NCBI RefSeq assembly: GCF_024244095.1
Contig: NW_026250683.1
Span: 62,001-126,000 of the forward strand
Reading direction: 5' to 3'
Length of the DNA: 64,000 bases
Source of the DNA: Nematocida homosporus
Lineage: Eukaryota > Microsporidia
Shown in pieces: positions 8,891-18,045 of this stretch. Both the position numbers and the translations under genes were made by a program. The notes beneath the pieces are model-generated. The model was not told the origin of the DNA. It saw nothing but the letters and a program-made list of their open reading frames with translations, and searched no databases. Position 1 is the first letter of the stretch, and every line of letters begins with the position of its first letter.

Positions 8891-9265
8891 AAAGGAAAAA
8901 ACTTTTTCCACGAATGCTCATATGTAGAAATTATTACCTTATATGGTAATTTTAACCAGATTTTGCAATCACTAGAAATTAGTTAGATTAGGTTAAGTGG
9001 AGTTAAGTAAAGATTAGATGGGTATAATACTGTTTATCTAAGTGAATGTATTGAGTTGGGATTGGGTTAGGATTTGAGATTGAGTTGAGTTGAGTTATAG
9101 TGTAGATATGAGTTAGTAGTGGGTTGGGTTTGAGGTTAGGTTTAGGGTTGATATTTACGACTAATTTTGATTGGTAATTTAGGCACAAAAAACCTGAAAA
9201 TATTCAGGTTTAACTCTTTATTGGTCTTGGGTTGAGATTAGATGGTGAGTGACTAAAATGTATCT
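8891..9265. repeat. Spacer with P-box dyad and GT-rich repeats
   Basis: The dyad at 8933-8950 lies near the start of gene 2. From about 8990 the spacer is GT-rich (GGTTAAGTGGAGTTAAG, GATTGAGTTGAGTTGAG). No gene is seen. Confidence 0.6.
8933..8950 (-). promoter_or_regulatory. P-box/CArG-like dyad for 5TM gene 2
   Basis: ATTACC-TTATAT-GGTAAT: the arms are perfectly palindromic and the core is CC-(A/T)6-GG, a textbook CArG box. It lies 43 bp upstream of the ATG at 8890. Confidence 0.68.
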
Positions 9266-10012
9266 TTAGCTGACTTCGGAACAAAGAGTATGATCACTAA
9301 GTATTCCTCCTGATCTAATCAACCACAAAGAAAGACAGATAATGATAAGAAGAATAGCTTGACAAGATAATAGAATAGCTAAGTCACGAATACTTTGTTT
9401 AGTTGATGTTTGAGTACTAGAACTCCTCTTAGTAGTACTACGACGATGATTAGTAAAGATAGTCAAACATATGATAAGATAAACGAAAGATAGAAAGATA
9501 GAAAGACACAAGAGAATGAATGCACTAGTTTCAGGCCAAAAAGACATAATGCCAAGACACATTAAACAAGCTAGAACTAGAGAAGGAAAGATATGAAATA
9601 ATAAAAGATCCCAAGTCAGCCAGCGATTAATCACAAGATTTTGCTTAACAATCATCCAAAACTTCGTAAAGACAACTACACCAACCACTCCAGCTGTAGA
9701 AAAAAGAGTCACTAAGTAGATAGAGAAGATTATATGCCTGCCAGTATGAATACACAGTATATTATAAGCATTTGTTAAATATATAAGAGATAAAATAGTC
9801 GCTGATGATAAGGCAAAAAAGCCTAGATAAGCGCACAAGATGACACGGGAAGGATCTAGAGCAGAAAGTCGGGTGTAAATATGCGATTTGCAGCTGTTTG
9901 GTGATATTCCGGACGAATATGAATGAAGATTTACGGATGGTGCATGGCTGTTTTTTGTTTTGCTACTTTGAAGTAACTGATCTGGGTTCTGTAGTAGCCA
10001 GAAAAAATCCAT
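9266..10012 (-). CDS. Five-span membrane protein (5TM array, gene 3)
   Basis: The 248-residue product has a Ser/Asn-rich N-tail (about 1-55) and five hydrophobic segments at about 57-82, 93-122, 134-158, 162-187 and 209-232. A Ser/Thr/Arg-rich loop (RRSTTKRSSSTQTSTKQ) separates spans 4 and 5. The longest frame starts at a TTG; the in-frame ATG giving MDFFWLLQNP is used. It has the same topology as its neighbours and a dyad 56 bp upstream. Function unknown. Confidence 0.78.
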   Translation of the reverse strand: MDFFWLLQNPDQLLQSSKTKNSHAPSVNLHSYSSGISPNSCKSHIYTRLSALDPSRVILCAYLGFFALSSATILSLIYLTNAYNILCIHTGRHIIFSIYLVTLFSTAGVVGVVVFTKFWMIVKQNLVINRWLTWDLLLFHIFPSLVLACLMCLGIMSFWPETSAFILLCLSIFLSFVYLIICLTIFTNHRRSTTKRSSSTQTSTKQSIRDLAILLSCQAILLIIICLSLWLIRSGGILSDHTLCSEVS

Positions 10013-10067
10013 GCAAATATTTTGCAGGTTGTTATCATTTATGTCCAAATCGGGTAGTTTTTCTATT

Positions 10068-10085
10068 ATTTCCTTATTGGGAAAT
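10068..10085 (-). promoter_or_regulatory. P-box/CArG-like dyad for 5TM gene 3
   Basis: ATTTCC-TTATTG-GGAAAT with perfectly palindromic arms (flanking T and A extend the dyad by one base each side). It lies 56 bp upstream of the ATG at 10012. Confidence 0.66.
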
Positions 10086-10188
10086 AGTTGTTTATTATTT
10101 AAATATAAAATCTGGCGGTTTTATAATCGATTTTGAGTTAATATTAAGTTAGAATAGATTGTTTTGGATTGAATGGAGTATGATAGTA

Positions 10189-11100
10189 TTAGGGAGTGGT
10201 TTTGATAGAGCCAAGGACATAGAAGAATAAATGGTAGAGATAACCGATAGTTTCATAATCAGTGATTGGGACATTTGTTCGTTGGTACTGAGTGATATAG
10301 TTGGCGGCGATAAGAATTGTAACTCCAAGCGAGAGGAAGACTAGCAGAGTAAAGATGACATGGAGTTTGGTTTTGTAAGACTTATACTGAGTAGTTGTAA
10401 GTTCTTTGGGTACTTGGCGTCGGCATATCCAGTAACTACCCAGGGCAACTAGATTAAATAGACCGGCCATAAATAGAAGGTCAAGATATAAACCACTGGT
10501 AGCATAGTTCTGACTTAGCCAAAAACGACCAGCTGCATATAATAGAGCAGCCAGGATAAGACTTAAAGTAATAACTGCACCTCCTATTACTAAGAAGAGT
10601 TTGTGATTGCGACGGGGTTGACTTTCGTAGTTCTTGTACCTGTATAGAGTGCACTGCTTTTTGAACCAGTAGTAGCTCAGAATTACTAGAGATAGAACCA
10701 AAGCTATAAACACCAAGATTGCAAGTAGAGGTTTTGAATACTGATCATAAGGACTACTTTGACCTTCAATAAGAAGAGAACTAATCGTAATAATGCCATA
10801 GAAAGTAGCAAAACATAACAAGAACGAACAGATAGTGAAAGTAGTAGTGAGTCCAGGGGAGTAGCATAATAGGCGTTGGATGATCGTTAGATTGGGTTGT
10901 GGGTTGTGTGCGGCTGGAGTATCTGATTGATATTTATAATCTAACTGGGATAGATAGAATGTTGAGTTGCCTTCGGTAAATTTATCATCTTGGGTTGGTG
11001 TTAGTTTAGTGTAGCCGAATGATTGCTTGGATTGTTGCTTTAGATGATCAGCATTTAATAACATGGCTGAATCTTTTTCTTTACTGATTGATGGGATCAT
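10189..11100 (-). CDS. Five-span membrane protein (5TM array, gene 4)
   Basis: The 303-residue product is the longest of the five. A polar N-tail of about 80 residues is followed by hydrophobic segments at about 85-111, 123-146, 166-192, 203-226 and 246-269; a weaker hydrophobic stretch at 282-298 could be a sixth span. The longest frame begins at a TTG; the ATG giving MIPSISKEKD is used. An AAAATTTTG sequence and a dyad lie directly upstream. No family is recognised. Confidence 0.78.
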   Translation of the reverse strand: MIPSISKEKDSAMLLNADHLKQQSKQSFGYTKLTPTQDDKFTEGNSTFYLSQLDYKYQSDTPAAHNPQPNLTIIQRLLCYSPGLTTTFTICSFLLCFATFYGIITISSLLIEGQSSPYDQYSKPLLAILVFIALVLSLVILSYYWFKKQCTLYRYKNYESQPRRNHKLFLVIGGAVITLSLILAALLYAAGRFWLSQNYATSGLYLDLLFMAGLFNLVALGSYWICRRQVPKELTTTQYKSYKTKLHVIFTLLVFLSLGVTILIAANYITQYQRTNVPITDYETIGYLYHLFFYVLGSIKTTP

Positions 11101-11133
11101 ATGTTGGAATGAAAGCAAAATTTTGCGTTATAA

Positions 11134-11151
11134 CTTTCCTTATTGGGTAAT
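11134..11151 (-). promoter_or_regulatory. P-box/CArG-like dyad for 5TM gene 4
   Basis: CTTTCC-TTATTG-GGTAAT; on the coding strand the core is ACCCAATAAGG. It lies 34 bp upstream of the ATG at 11100. Confidence 0.6.
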
Positions 11152-11374
11152 TAATTTATGACTAAATTAGATTAAGTTTAGATTGGGTTAGATTGTATTG
11201 GGTTGGGTTAGGTTGGTGTTTGTACCATTTCCTGTAGATCTTAAAGGGGATATCGAGATGTTTCTACTTTTAAACGAGTAAGTACAAAGAATGTAGATAT
11301 TTATTCCTTGCTACTTTAAACAACTTAATACTAACCCAATACTAAGCCAATCCAATTCAAACCAACTCAATTGG

Positions 11375-11575
11375 AGTATAAATATACGATGAATGTTGAT
11401 AAGAGGCTTTCCAGGACTTTCTATGAATCTCTATGGTATAAATGAAGGATTTACAGAAGACGAGACCAGATCCAGAAATGACTCAGATTCGTATACTAAC
11501 TTGTATGCCAGACCAACCCAACTTGGTCTCTCATTGAGTATGTGTGGATAAGAAGTCTTTATCCTCCCCCGAGGC
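11375..11575 (+). other. Candidate small transcription unit or structured RNA
   Basis: GAGTATAAATATACG at about 11375-11388 looks like a TATA box. The next 180 bp lack the surrounding repeats. Two clean hairpins are visible: AGACCAA/TTGGTCT with a six-base loop (11509-11528) and GGATAA/TTATCC (11547-11565). A 42-codon ORF runs from ATG 11423 to TAA 11551 (begins MNLYGINEGF). It could be a small RNA, a tiny gene or a gene remnant; I could not match a known RNA family. Confidence 0.3.
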
Positions 11576-11724
11576 ACTGTAGATAGGTTGGGTTGGGTTG
11601 GTATTGGATTAGTATTATGTTAGTGATGTTTTGCTATCTAGACACTTTATTACTTATATTATGTTATTATTGGGTTAGTATTGGATTGGCGTTAAATTGG
11701 TGTTAGGTTGGCATTGAGTTGGAT

Positions 11725-12432
11725 TTATTGGGCACCATTGGAAGGTAAATTAGGGGTGCCTTGATTCAGAGGAGTGCTAGTGATTAGAGTTACATAATGT
11801 ACAAAAGCTATAGCTATCATGCTAATTGCAATGGCAGCTAGGATACCAAAAGCTATATATTGAACATTCGTGTAGTCTTTCTTGGATTTGTGCTTAGATT
11901 TTGATTCAGATGGGGTTTTTGATGTTGAATTGGACGGACTGTGAGAAGGGGAGAGTTGTTTATATATCCAAGAGATGCCATATGGAAGGGAGCTAAGTAG
12001 GCCGCAAACACCAAGAACTGTACAATAATTGGTTGGTTTCCCCTCCAGTACTGGGAAGAGAGTAGTTAGTTGGAAAAATGCTAAAGCAATGGCAATGGCC
12101 ATAATGATAGAAATTGTTATCAATGCTACAATTGATTTCTTATCAGTCTTATCAGCCTCAGAATCCTCAGAAGTCCAATTCTTGTGGAAGAAAATGGCTA
12201 TCGCTATCCCCATCCCTAAAACCATGGCAAGTAAAGTATTCCAAATCCCAGTTAAGTACGGATTATTAGCCGAAACTAAGTTAGCTGGATCACTCCAATA
12301 CAAAAATGCCAAACTATATATAATAGCAAATACTTGAACAACAACAGTGATACAAAATATCGTAGGGGTCCAATTTTCTTGTTTAGTTGGAGTTGGTTCT
12401 ATTAAGAAGAGATTAAAGATGTCATTGGCCAT
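11725..12432 (-). CDS. Five-span membrane protein (5TM array, gene 5)
   Basis: The 235-residue product has a short N-tail (about 22 residues) and five hydrophobic segments at about 23-46, 60-83, 100-126, 136-156 and 191-216. The loop before span 5 is Ser/Lys-rich (about 160-188), comparable to the charged loop before span 5 in gene 3. The start is a true ATG. An AAATTTTTT run and a dyad lie within 55 bp upstream. Function unknown; grouped with its neighbours by topology, orientation and promoter element. Confidence 0.8.
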   Translation of the reverse strand: MANDIFNLFLIEPTPTKQENWTPTIFCITVVVQVFAIIYSLAFLYWSDPANLVSANNPYLTGIWNTLLAMVLGMGIAIAIFFHKNWTSEDSEADKTDKKSIVALITISIIMAIAIALAFFQLTTLFPVLEGKPTNYCTVLGVCGLLSSLPYGISWIYKQLSPSHSPSNSTSKTPSESKSKHKSKKDYTNVQYIAFGILAAIAISMIAIAFVHYVTLITSTPLNQGTPNLPSNGAQ

Positions 12433-13044
12433 GGATTACGTAAATTTTTTCAGCATATCACTAGAATATCTCCTTAAAAGGAAATTTTGCTGTTTAGCAA
12501 ATCTAGATTAAATTTGTGTTTGTGTTAGTATTGTGTTAGTATTGTGTTAGTATTGTGATTGGGTTTGGGTTTAGGTTGGGTTTGGGTTTAGGTTGGGTTG
12601 GGTATGTGTGAGGTGTTATTGGGTTAGTATTGAATTGTGGCGGTCTTGGTGAGGATATTCGTTCTTAACGAGTTTGACACCAAAGACTAACCCAATAAGG
12701 CTCGAAAGCAATTGAGAGACTAACTCAAATGCCCAAAAATGAGTAGAAATACATTACTAAAGAAGCACTAACATAAACCCAATCAAGTGTCCACTTAATA
12801 TATAGAAGCCTTCAGACATCAATAAAGTATAGACAAGACCATTTCGATACTAACCTAATGCCATCCAAATATCACCACCATATAATACTAGCCCAAATAT
12901 TAACTCAACCAAACCCAATATTAACCCAACTCAACCAAACCCAATATTAACCCAACCCAACCCAACTCAACTCAACCCAAACCAAACCCAATGCAATAAT
13001 AAAGAGCTAAACTGTGCCACCGACCCAATTTATTACTTGATCAG
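12433..13044. repeat. Spacer, GT-rich then AC-rich
   Basis: The dyad at 12468-12485 serves gene 5. GT-rich copies of GTGTTAGTATTGTGTTAGTATT follow (12510-12640), then a non-repetitive middle (12640-12880), then AC-rich CCAATATTAACCCAACTCAACC copies (12880-13000). No ORF of note. Confidence 0.65.
12468..12485 (-). promoter_or_regulatory. P-box/CArG-like dyad for 5TM gene 5
   Basis: ATCTCC-TTAAAA-GGAAAT: CC-(A/T)6-GG core with near-symmetric arms. It lies 36 bp upstream of the ATG at 12432. Confidence 0.58.
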
Positions 13045-14046
13045 TTACTTAAAGAGACTATTAAATGACCCGATCCACCGTTCAATAATGACATAGCATG
13101 GCCGGGCCCACTCAATATTCAACGAACGATTGACAATATACAGACAGAGCATTGGCGAGTAGAAAGCAACAAGCTGCAGCAGAACACAGCCAACAAAGAC
13201 ATTGTCGTGCTTAGCATATGGGGAAAGGCGCTTTTCAAGACCAATTACTATCTGTCGGCAAATACCCCAATTATGGTAAAGTGTTAAGCTCTGGATGTAG
13301 GCCAACATCCGAATCCAGGCCAGAATACGTAGAGTTTTTAGGGATAGCTCAAGTGAGAGTGCGAACGACTTAGGGTCGATGGGAGTCAGCTGAATATTCT
13401 GGTGCAGTTGCGTTAGATAGGCATCGCCCAGTAGCCAAGACGCCACAGCTACAACCCAACCCAATAGGAGAACACTGCGGTGTTTGCGAAACACGGAGAC
13501 CGAAGTCAGAAAAAGCAGGGCAGCGTTCATACAATCCGCCGCGTACAAGCAATTCTTCACTAGATTTCGCCCTGAACCCAACCCCAGCTGCAGTAGAGAA
13601 TGGTTGATTATCTGGCGCGTGTCTGGATATTGCGCCATAATCATTAGCATAACTACGTGCAGAATCGACCCAATAAACAAAATCCCACCCAGAACCAAAA
13701 TCATGATCACCAGTAAAAACATCAAGCCCAAGTTCTCTTGCTCCAAGTAGTATTTCTTCTTATTGACCTTTATCAGAATCAAAATTACAACTCGTATGAA
13801 ACTAACAATAAACCCCGACCCAGCTAAAAGCATGCGCATATCTCCGAGTGAAAAGTGCTGGTTGTTAATGTTCTCAATGTACAGAGTTCCTATAAAAAGA
13901 ACGAAGCAGAATAGTGACCACATTGTTCTTTGAGCATAAAGAAAGATCTCCGATTCTTGTGAATTCTGCCAGAGTATCAATGGTTGGGTTGTTTCTTTAT
14001 TAGGACAAAGTATTTCAATAGCTTTAATCGGTTCCCTATCTTCCAT
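13045..14046 (-). CDS. Multi-span membrane protein, unknown
   Basis: The 333-residue product has a short cytosolic-looking N-tail and about six or seven hydrophobic segments (roughly 37-55, 69-93, 107-132, 170-182, 190-213, 236-255 and 285-308), so it differs from the five-span set beside it. No signal peptide or known motif is seen. Only half of the dyad element (ATTTCC at about 14099) is present upstream, and base composition is slightly more GC-rich than in the neighbours. It could be a distant relative or an unrelated resident of the array. Confidence 0.75.
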   Translation of the reverse strand: MEDREPIKAIEILCPNKETTQPLILWQNSQESEIFLYAQRTMWSLFCFVLFIGTLYIENINNQHFSLGDMRMLLAGSGFIVSFIRVVILILIKVNKKKYYLEQENLGLMFLLVIMILVLGGILFIGSILHVVMLMIMAQYPDTRQIINHSLLQLGLGSGRNLVKNCLYAADCMNAALLFLTSVSVFRKHRSVLLLGWVVAVASWLLGDAYLTQLHQNIQLTPIDPKSFALSLELSLKTLRILAWIRMLAYIQSLTLYHNWGICRQIVIGLEKRLSPYAKHDNVFVGCVLLQLVAFYSPMLCLYIVNRSLNIEWARPCYVIIERWIGSFNSLFK

Positions 14047-14371
14047 ATTATTTTTAAATGGTAGGGCTCTTATACTTCTAGATATGACATCTTTGTGATA
14101 TTTCCTATATGATCTTAATAGTCATATGTCATGTGTCATCAAATTAGCTTAGTAATGGGCAGCCCATATTAGTATTACCTTGTGCCTGTACATGACGTGA
14201 TTAGTATCAGGTAGATTAGATTAAGTTCAAATTGTGTTTGAGTTAGGTTGAGGTGGTGTGGAGTGGAGTGGTGTTGAGGTTGAGTGAGGTTGAGATGGAG
14301 TGAAATAAATTGGGTTAAGATAAATACGATTGATAGTGTTGGCTAATTTATTGTTGAAATAGTTGTGATTA
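14047..14371. repeat. Spacer with GT-rich end
   Basis: The first 170 bp are non-repetitive and hold the half dyad near 14099. From 14220 on, GGTTGAGGTGGTGTGGAGTGG-type GT repeats run to the SPB1 stop. No gene is seen. Confidence 0.55.
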
Positions 14372-16201
14372 CTACCGACGGCCTCGGGCCTTCCTTTCTT
14401 CTGCGCGTTTAAGACCGGCTTTGTCCTTTTTCATACGGCGATCGGTCATTTTGATCCGGCCTTGAATATGAGGAATAGTCCGGGCGGGTCCTGAGAAGAT
14501 CATTTGCTTTCTCTCTCGCTTCTGCTTCTTCATGGCACCCTTACGGACGGCTCGAAGGTCCACATCTTGTTCTTTGTCGTCCATTCGGTCTTTGATCTTC
14601 TGGATCTTGCGATCAACTCGGCGATTCTGTCGGGCTTTGAGTTCAAGGTTCTTTTTAGATAAGGTAACTTTCTCTTCTAAATCTTCTCTATCTTCATTAA
14701 AGACAAACCTCCGATTATACTTAGCCTCATCATCCTTAAAGAATTGCGGCAAGTTTTCATCATCCCCATCATCATAAACATACCTATCAATTCCATCATT
14801 CTCAAACTCCTCTTCATCTTCACGCAATCTGTACCCACAAACTTTATCTTCCAGATCAAGTGAAGAGGAACACGAATCGGCATCACTATCATTCTGATCA
14901 TCGTAATCATCCCGGCCTTCCTCTGGCACTTCAAAGTCATTCACTTCTTCCTCTTCATCTTCATCTTCCTCCTCAATATCACTATCATCTTCTACGCCAT
15001 CTCCTACTTCCATCTCATTTTCTACTTCCATCGCATCTTCTCCTTTTTCATCACTATTAACCTCTCTGTACCTGGGTTTGACCTCTTCCGTACTACTCTC
15101 CTCTTCATCATCAAAGATGGCATCTTCAAAGAAGTCGCCATGAACCTTCTCTATCTCCGTAATGTCCTGCTCAGTTAGACCCAGACGCTTAGCCCGACGA
15201 GCTAGTACACGACGTTCACTGACTTTAGCCCGACGGATAGCTCTTTTTCTAATCTCTAGTTCTTCATCCCGTTGTCTCTCAGCCCTTGTCCGTGTATCAA
15301 CTACTTCTTCTGGACTGTTGCCACCTCGACGTGCAATCCATACTCTAGCTATCTTCTTAATTACTCGGCCTAACTTCTTCTTCTCAAAATCACTCACTAA
15401 TTGCAAGTCGCCTAGTAGAATCCTTGTCTCTTCATCAATCATATGCGACATACAATCAATTTCAATCTTAGTGCAGTCATTAAGATTAACTCGACCTTCC
15501 AGTAAAGCACTCAAAGTATTAGCACCCGGACTTACTTCAGCCGCTTCAGCAAAGACAAATTGTGGGTCAAAGAATCGTTCATCCAGTTCAGCTGGTTTAC
15601 GGTACCCTCGACAGACTAGAAAGACTTCAGCACTCTCCTCACGCGAACTACGCGGCTTAGTAGTTAAACACTCAGTAAATAGTTGCGAGCACATCCAAAC
15701 AAGAGCATTAAAGTCCTTAGAACGAAAGACTTTAGTCACAAAAGTCCCATTCTTCTTCAAGATCTGACAAGCTAACTTAGCTGCATGACAAACTAACTCA
15801 TTCTGAGCATAAGCATCTCTTTCCCAAGAAGCTCCTACATTAGGCGCACCATCATGAAGAACTAAATCTACTTCAGTATCTCCCACTCGATTTAATATCT
15901 CTGTTTTGCACATTTCATCAGTAATATCACCTATTAAAGTATCAACACCAAAAATAGCTTTGATTGGATCTAAATCAACTCCAATGACTTTACTGGGAGG
16001 ACGAACTGCTTTAGAAACGACTTGAAGCCAACCTCCAGGGGCCGCACAGAGATCAACAACCGAATGAACACCAGAAAGAATATTATGAGATTGATTAATC
16101 TGAATTAATTTGAAAGCAGATCTAGCTCTATAACCATGATCTTTGGCCATGAAGTAGTATTTATCCAAGCGAGTTTTACCAATCTTTTGTTTAATGGCCA
16201 T
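14372..16201 (-). CDS. SPB1: SPB1-like 27S pre-rRNA 2'-O-methyltransferase
   Basis: SPB1 methylates the ribose of the 25S A-loop guanosine in pre-60S particles. The 609-residue product starts with the RrmJ/FtsJ domain: SAM-binding DLCAAPGGWLQ at about 50-60 and a K-D-K-E catalytic set visible as K31 (AFKL), D117 (HDGAP), K157 (VTKVF) and E192 (AEVFL). A basic linker, a long acidic Asp/Glu tract (about 375-460) and a Lys/Arg-rich SPB1 C-terminal region ending KARGRR follow, as in the family. Yeast Spb1 is about 841 residues. It is head to head with TAN1, with 25 bp between start codons. Confidence 0.92.
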   Translation of the reverse strand: MAIKQKIGKTRLDKYYFMAKDHGYRARSAFKLIQINQSHNILSGVHSVVDLCAAPGGWLQVVSKAVRPPSKVIGVDLDPIKAIFGVDTLIGDITDEMCKTEILNRVGDTEVDLVLHDGAPNVGASWERDAYAQNELVCHAAKLACQILKKNGTFVTKVFRSKDFNALVWMCSQLFTECLTTKPRSSREESAEVFLVCRGYRKPAELDERFFDPQFVFAEAAEVSPGANTLSALLEGRVNLNDCTKIEIDCMSHMIDEETRILLGDLQLVSDFEKKKLGRVIKKIARVWIARRGGNSPEEVVDTRTRAERQRDEELEIRKRAIRRAKVSERRVLARRAKRLGLTEQDITEIEKVHGDFFEDAIFDDEEESSTEEVKPRYREVNSDEKGEDAMEVENEMEVGDGVEDDSDIEEEDEDEEEEVNDFEVPEEGRDDYDDQNDSDADSCSSSLDLEDKVCGYRLREDEEEFENDGIDRYVYDDGDDENLPQFFKDDEAKYNRRFVFNEDREDLEEKVTLSKKNLELKARQNRRVDRKIQKIKDRMDDKEQDVDLRAVRKGAMKKQKRERKQMIFSGPARTIPHIQGRIKMTDRRMKKDKAGLKRAEERKARGRR

Positions 16202-16226
16202 ATTAGGAAAATTTTGGCAGATATTT

Positions 16227-16832
16227 ATGGGTGGATTCGTAGTTACATGTGTAGATGGTGGAAGTAGACGTGGTAGATCGGAAATTTTAAGTGCGTTAGA
16301 GATGGCAGTTTATTCTTTGGCTTTGGAAAGTGATGGGGCGAGTTCAGAAGGGCGTGTGAGTGATGTTTTGGCGGCGGAAGCAGCTGAGGCGCGTAAATCA
16401 CAATTTGGATTATTGGGTGGACATAAGGGAACTGAAGTTTTATGGGTGCGGAATAGTTCAAAATGGTCAGAAATGGATGTTTATAATGCGTTGGTAAGTG
16501 GGACTAAGCGAGTTCAGTTTATTAGACGAGTGATTCCAGTGGCAGAGATCTTTACTTTAACTATAGATAATATTGTACGGATGGCTAAGAAGTTGGCGGG
16601 TGAGATGCCGGTTGGGGCTAGTTTTAGAGTGAGTTTGTGTAAGCGATTGTGTTCACATATTTCCAGTGAGTTTATTATTGCGACTGTAGCTAAAGAGTTT
16701 GATTTCAAGGTAGATTTGATAAATCCAGATAGGATAGTTGTGATTGAAATAGCTCGGGATTTATGCGGTATGGGACTAATTAAGCCGTGTCCTGGTAACT
16801 TTAACTTAACTCGTGATCCCAGCCTACAATGA
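16227..16832 (+). CDS. TAN1: TAN1-like THUMP protein (tRNA ac4C12 cofactor)
   Basis: Tan1 is the tRNA-binding THUMP partner of the Kre33/NAT10 acetyltransferase that makes N4-acetylcytidine at position 12 of Leu and Ser tRNAs. The 201-residue product has an N-terminal FVVTCVDGGSRRGRSEIL strand-helix, an acidic middle, FIRRVIPVAEIFTL, and a THUMP end with FRVSLCKRLCSHISSEFII and FKVDLINPDRIVVIEI (VDL.NPD.VV.IEI is the hallmark). An ATG at 16194 in the same frame would overlap SPB1; MGGFVVTC at 16227 matches the family start and follows an AAAATTTT signal. Yeast Tan1 is about 289 residues. Confidence 0.82.
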   Translation: MGGFVVTCVDGGSRRGRSEILSALEMAVYSLALESDGASSEGRVSDVLAAEAAEARKSQFGLLGGHKGTEVLWVRNSSKWSEMDVYNALVSGTKRVQFIRRVIPVAEIFTLTIDNIVRMAKKLAGEMPVGASFRVSLCKRLCSHISSEFIIATVAKEFDFKVDLINPDRIVVIEIARDLCGMGLIKPCPGNFNLTRDPSLQ

Positions 16833-17066
16833 ATTTAGGTTATTATTATGTGTTGAGATGGGTTGGGTTGGGTTGGGTTGGGTTGAGATAGGTTGAGATA
16901 GGTATAGATTGGGTTAGGTGGAGGTAAGTTGCGATAAATGGACTTACGATAATAATGCATAAATAGATACTACTTTAATGTTGAATTGTTTTGACCGAAG
17001 TCGGATTAAATTAAATTAGGTCAGATTAGATTGAGAGTCTTAAGATAGTATTAGATTGGTAGTGAA

Positions 17067-17897
17067 TTACTCTGGTTGCCGTGAGTATACTGGTGGTGCT
17101 TGAGAAGCAGGGCGGGTGGTGGTTGGCTTAGGAATTTGGGAGGTACGTTCGCTAGGAGTCTGCCCTTGGATGGTTGGTGCAGTGACTGTATAATCACTCG
17201 TTTCATCGTCACTATCAAAGGGAGTGGATGAGCCTTGGGGGGCATGCTGGGCTGTGCCATTTAAATTGGGATTGTAGTGTTGGTTTATAGCGGACATCGG
17301 CTGGGCAACACCTTCTCCTCCATTAACACGAGCGTGTTTGGGAATGATAGTAGCATATAAGGGATTGTTCTGTTGCCTGGAAGGCCCAGTAGATTCATCT
17401 TCACCGTCATATCCTTCTTGTAAAATATGGGTGGCCTGAGAAGTGAGATTAGCATTGGCAGGTGGTTGTGTTCTGGGTGGTTTAACTGGCCCCGTAGAAC
17501 AATCAACGGGAGACTCGGTCCCATCTTGGGAAGTTTGAGACTGTAAATTGTCTGGTTGAGAAGAATCAGTAGTGGGGCTATAGGGACCATCTTCTTGTTC
17601 ATCCTGAGGATTTATAGCTGCTCTGGGCTGTTTTCTTACACAAGAGGTAAGGCGAGTAAATGTCGAGGATATTCTTTTCTTTACGCTAACCCTTTGGGGC
17701 GCCTCTTCGGGTGATTCATCTCTTCGTACATCTCCATTGGAGCCTTCATGGTTTGCGCCTTCGGGCGTCATTGCAGTTTCGGCTGGAATAGCACTAGTGC
17801 CGGCAACAGACGACTCATCAGTGGGAGCAGAAGCACTCGCCATTGACAATGCTAGTATAGCGAATAAAATAGAAAGACTTCTTACCTTAAATTGCAT
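17067..17897 (-). CDS. Secreted low-complexity protein, unknown
   Basis: The 276-residue product begins with a strong signal peptide (MQFKVRSLSILFAILALSMASA, cleavage likely after ASA at about 22-24). The mature part is hydrophilic and disordered, rich in Ser, Thr, Pro, Gln and Glu, with a short basic patch (about 73-95, KKRISSTFTRLTSCVRK). No domain is recognised. TATAAATA lies about 20 bp upstream of the ATG, and three P-box-like dyads plus two CRE palindromes follow within 160 bp, the densest regulatory region in the window. It is probably an exported or spore/host-interface protein. Confidence 0.75.
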   Translation of the reverse strand: MQFKVRSLSILFAILALSMASASAPTDESSVAGTSAIPAETAMTPEGANHEGSNGDVRRDESPEEAPQRVSVKKRISSTFTRLTSCVRKQPRAAINPQDEQEDGPYSPTTDSSQPDNLQSQTSQDGTESPVDCSTGPVKPPRTQPPANANLTSQATHILQEGYDGEDESTGPSRQQNNPLYATIIPKHARVNGGEGVAQPMSAINQHYNPNLNGTAQHAPQGSSTPFDSDDETSDYTVTAPTIQGQTPSERTSQIPKPTTTRPASQAPPVYSRQPE

Positions 17898-17932
17898 ATT
17901 TTAGAAATCATTTAGGTATTTATACCTTATAA

Positions 17933-17966
17933 TTTTCCTTTTTAGGTAATTTCCTTTTTAGGCGAT
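17933..17966 (-). promoter_or_regulatory. Two overlapping P-box-like dyads, 16 bp apart
   Basis: Copy 1 is TTTTCC-TTTTTA-GGTAAT (17933-17950) and copy 2 is ATTTCC-TTTTTA-GGCGAT (17949-17966). The 16-bp period and two-base overlap are the same as in the pair upstream of 34007. Confidence 0.62.
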
Positions 17967-17974
17967 GACGTCAT
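17965..17974. promoter_or_regulatory. CRE-like palindrome ATGACGTCAT
   Basis: A perfect 10-bp palindrome containing TGACGTCA, the classic bZIP (CREB/ATF) site, abutting the second dyad. Another copy lies at 18046-18055. Confidence 0.5.
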
Positions 17975-17987
17975 TGCAAACTTTTAG

Positions 17988-18005
17988 ATTTCCTTTTTAG
18001 GTTAA
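17988..18005 (-). promoter_or_regulatory. Third P-box-like dyad
   Basis: ATTTCC-TTTTTA-GGTTAA, with the same inner six bases as copies 1 and 2. It lies about 90 bp upstream of the ATG at 17897. Confidence 0.5.
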
Positions 18006-18045
18006 TTGCCATTTTAATATTCTAAATGCAAATTAAGTTAGTCTA

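Larger units (their letters stand above)
11101..11724. repeat. Spacer with dyad, repeats and a non-repetitive island
   Basis: The gene 4 dyad (11134-11151) is followed by GT-rich repeats (11160-11215). A non-repetitive stretch (11216-11325) leads to a short AC-rich run, then a TATA-like island at about 11371-11575 that may be an RNA gene or small ORF (separate entry). GT-rich repeats (11580-11720) close the spacer. Confidence 0.6.

Noticed and set aside
12688..12698. P-box core match ACCCAATAAGG in the 12.4-13.0 kb spacer
   Set aside because: It lacks symmetric arms and lies over 250 bp from the nearest start. It is likely background from the ACCCAATA spacer unit.
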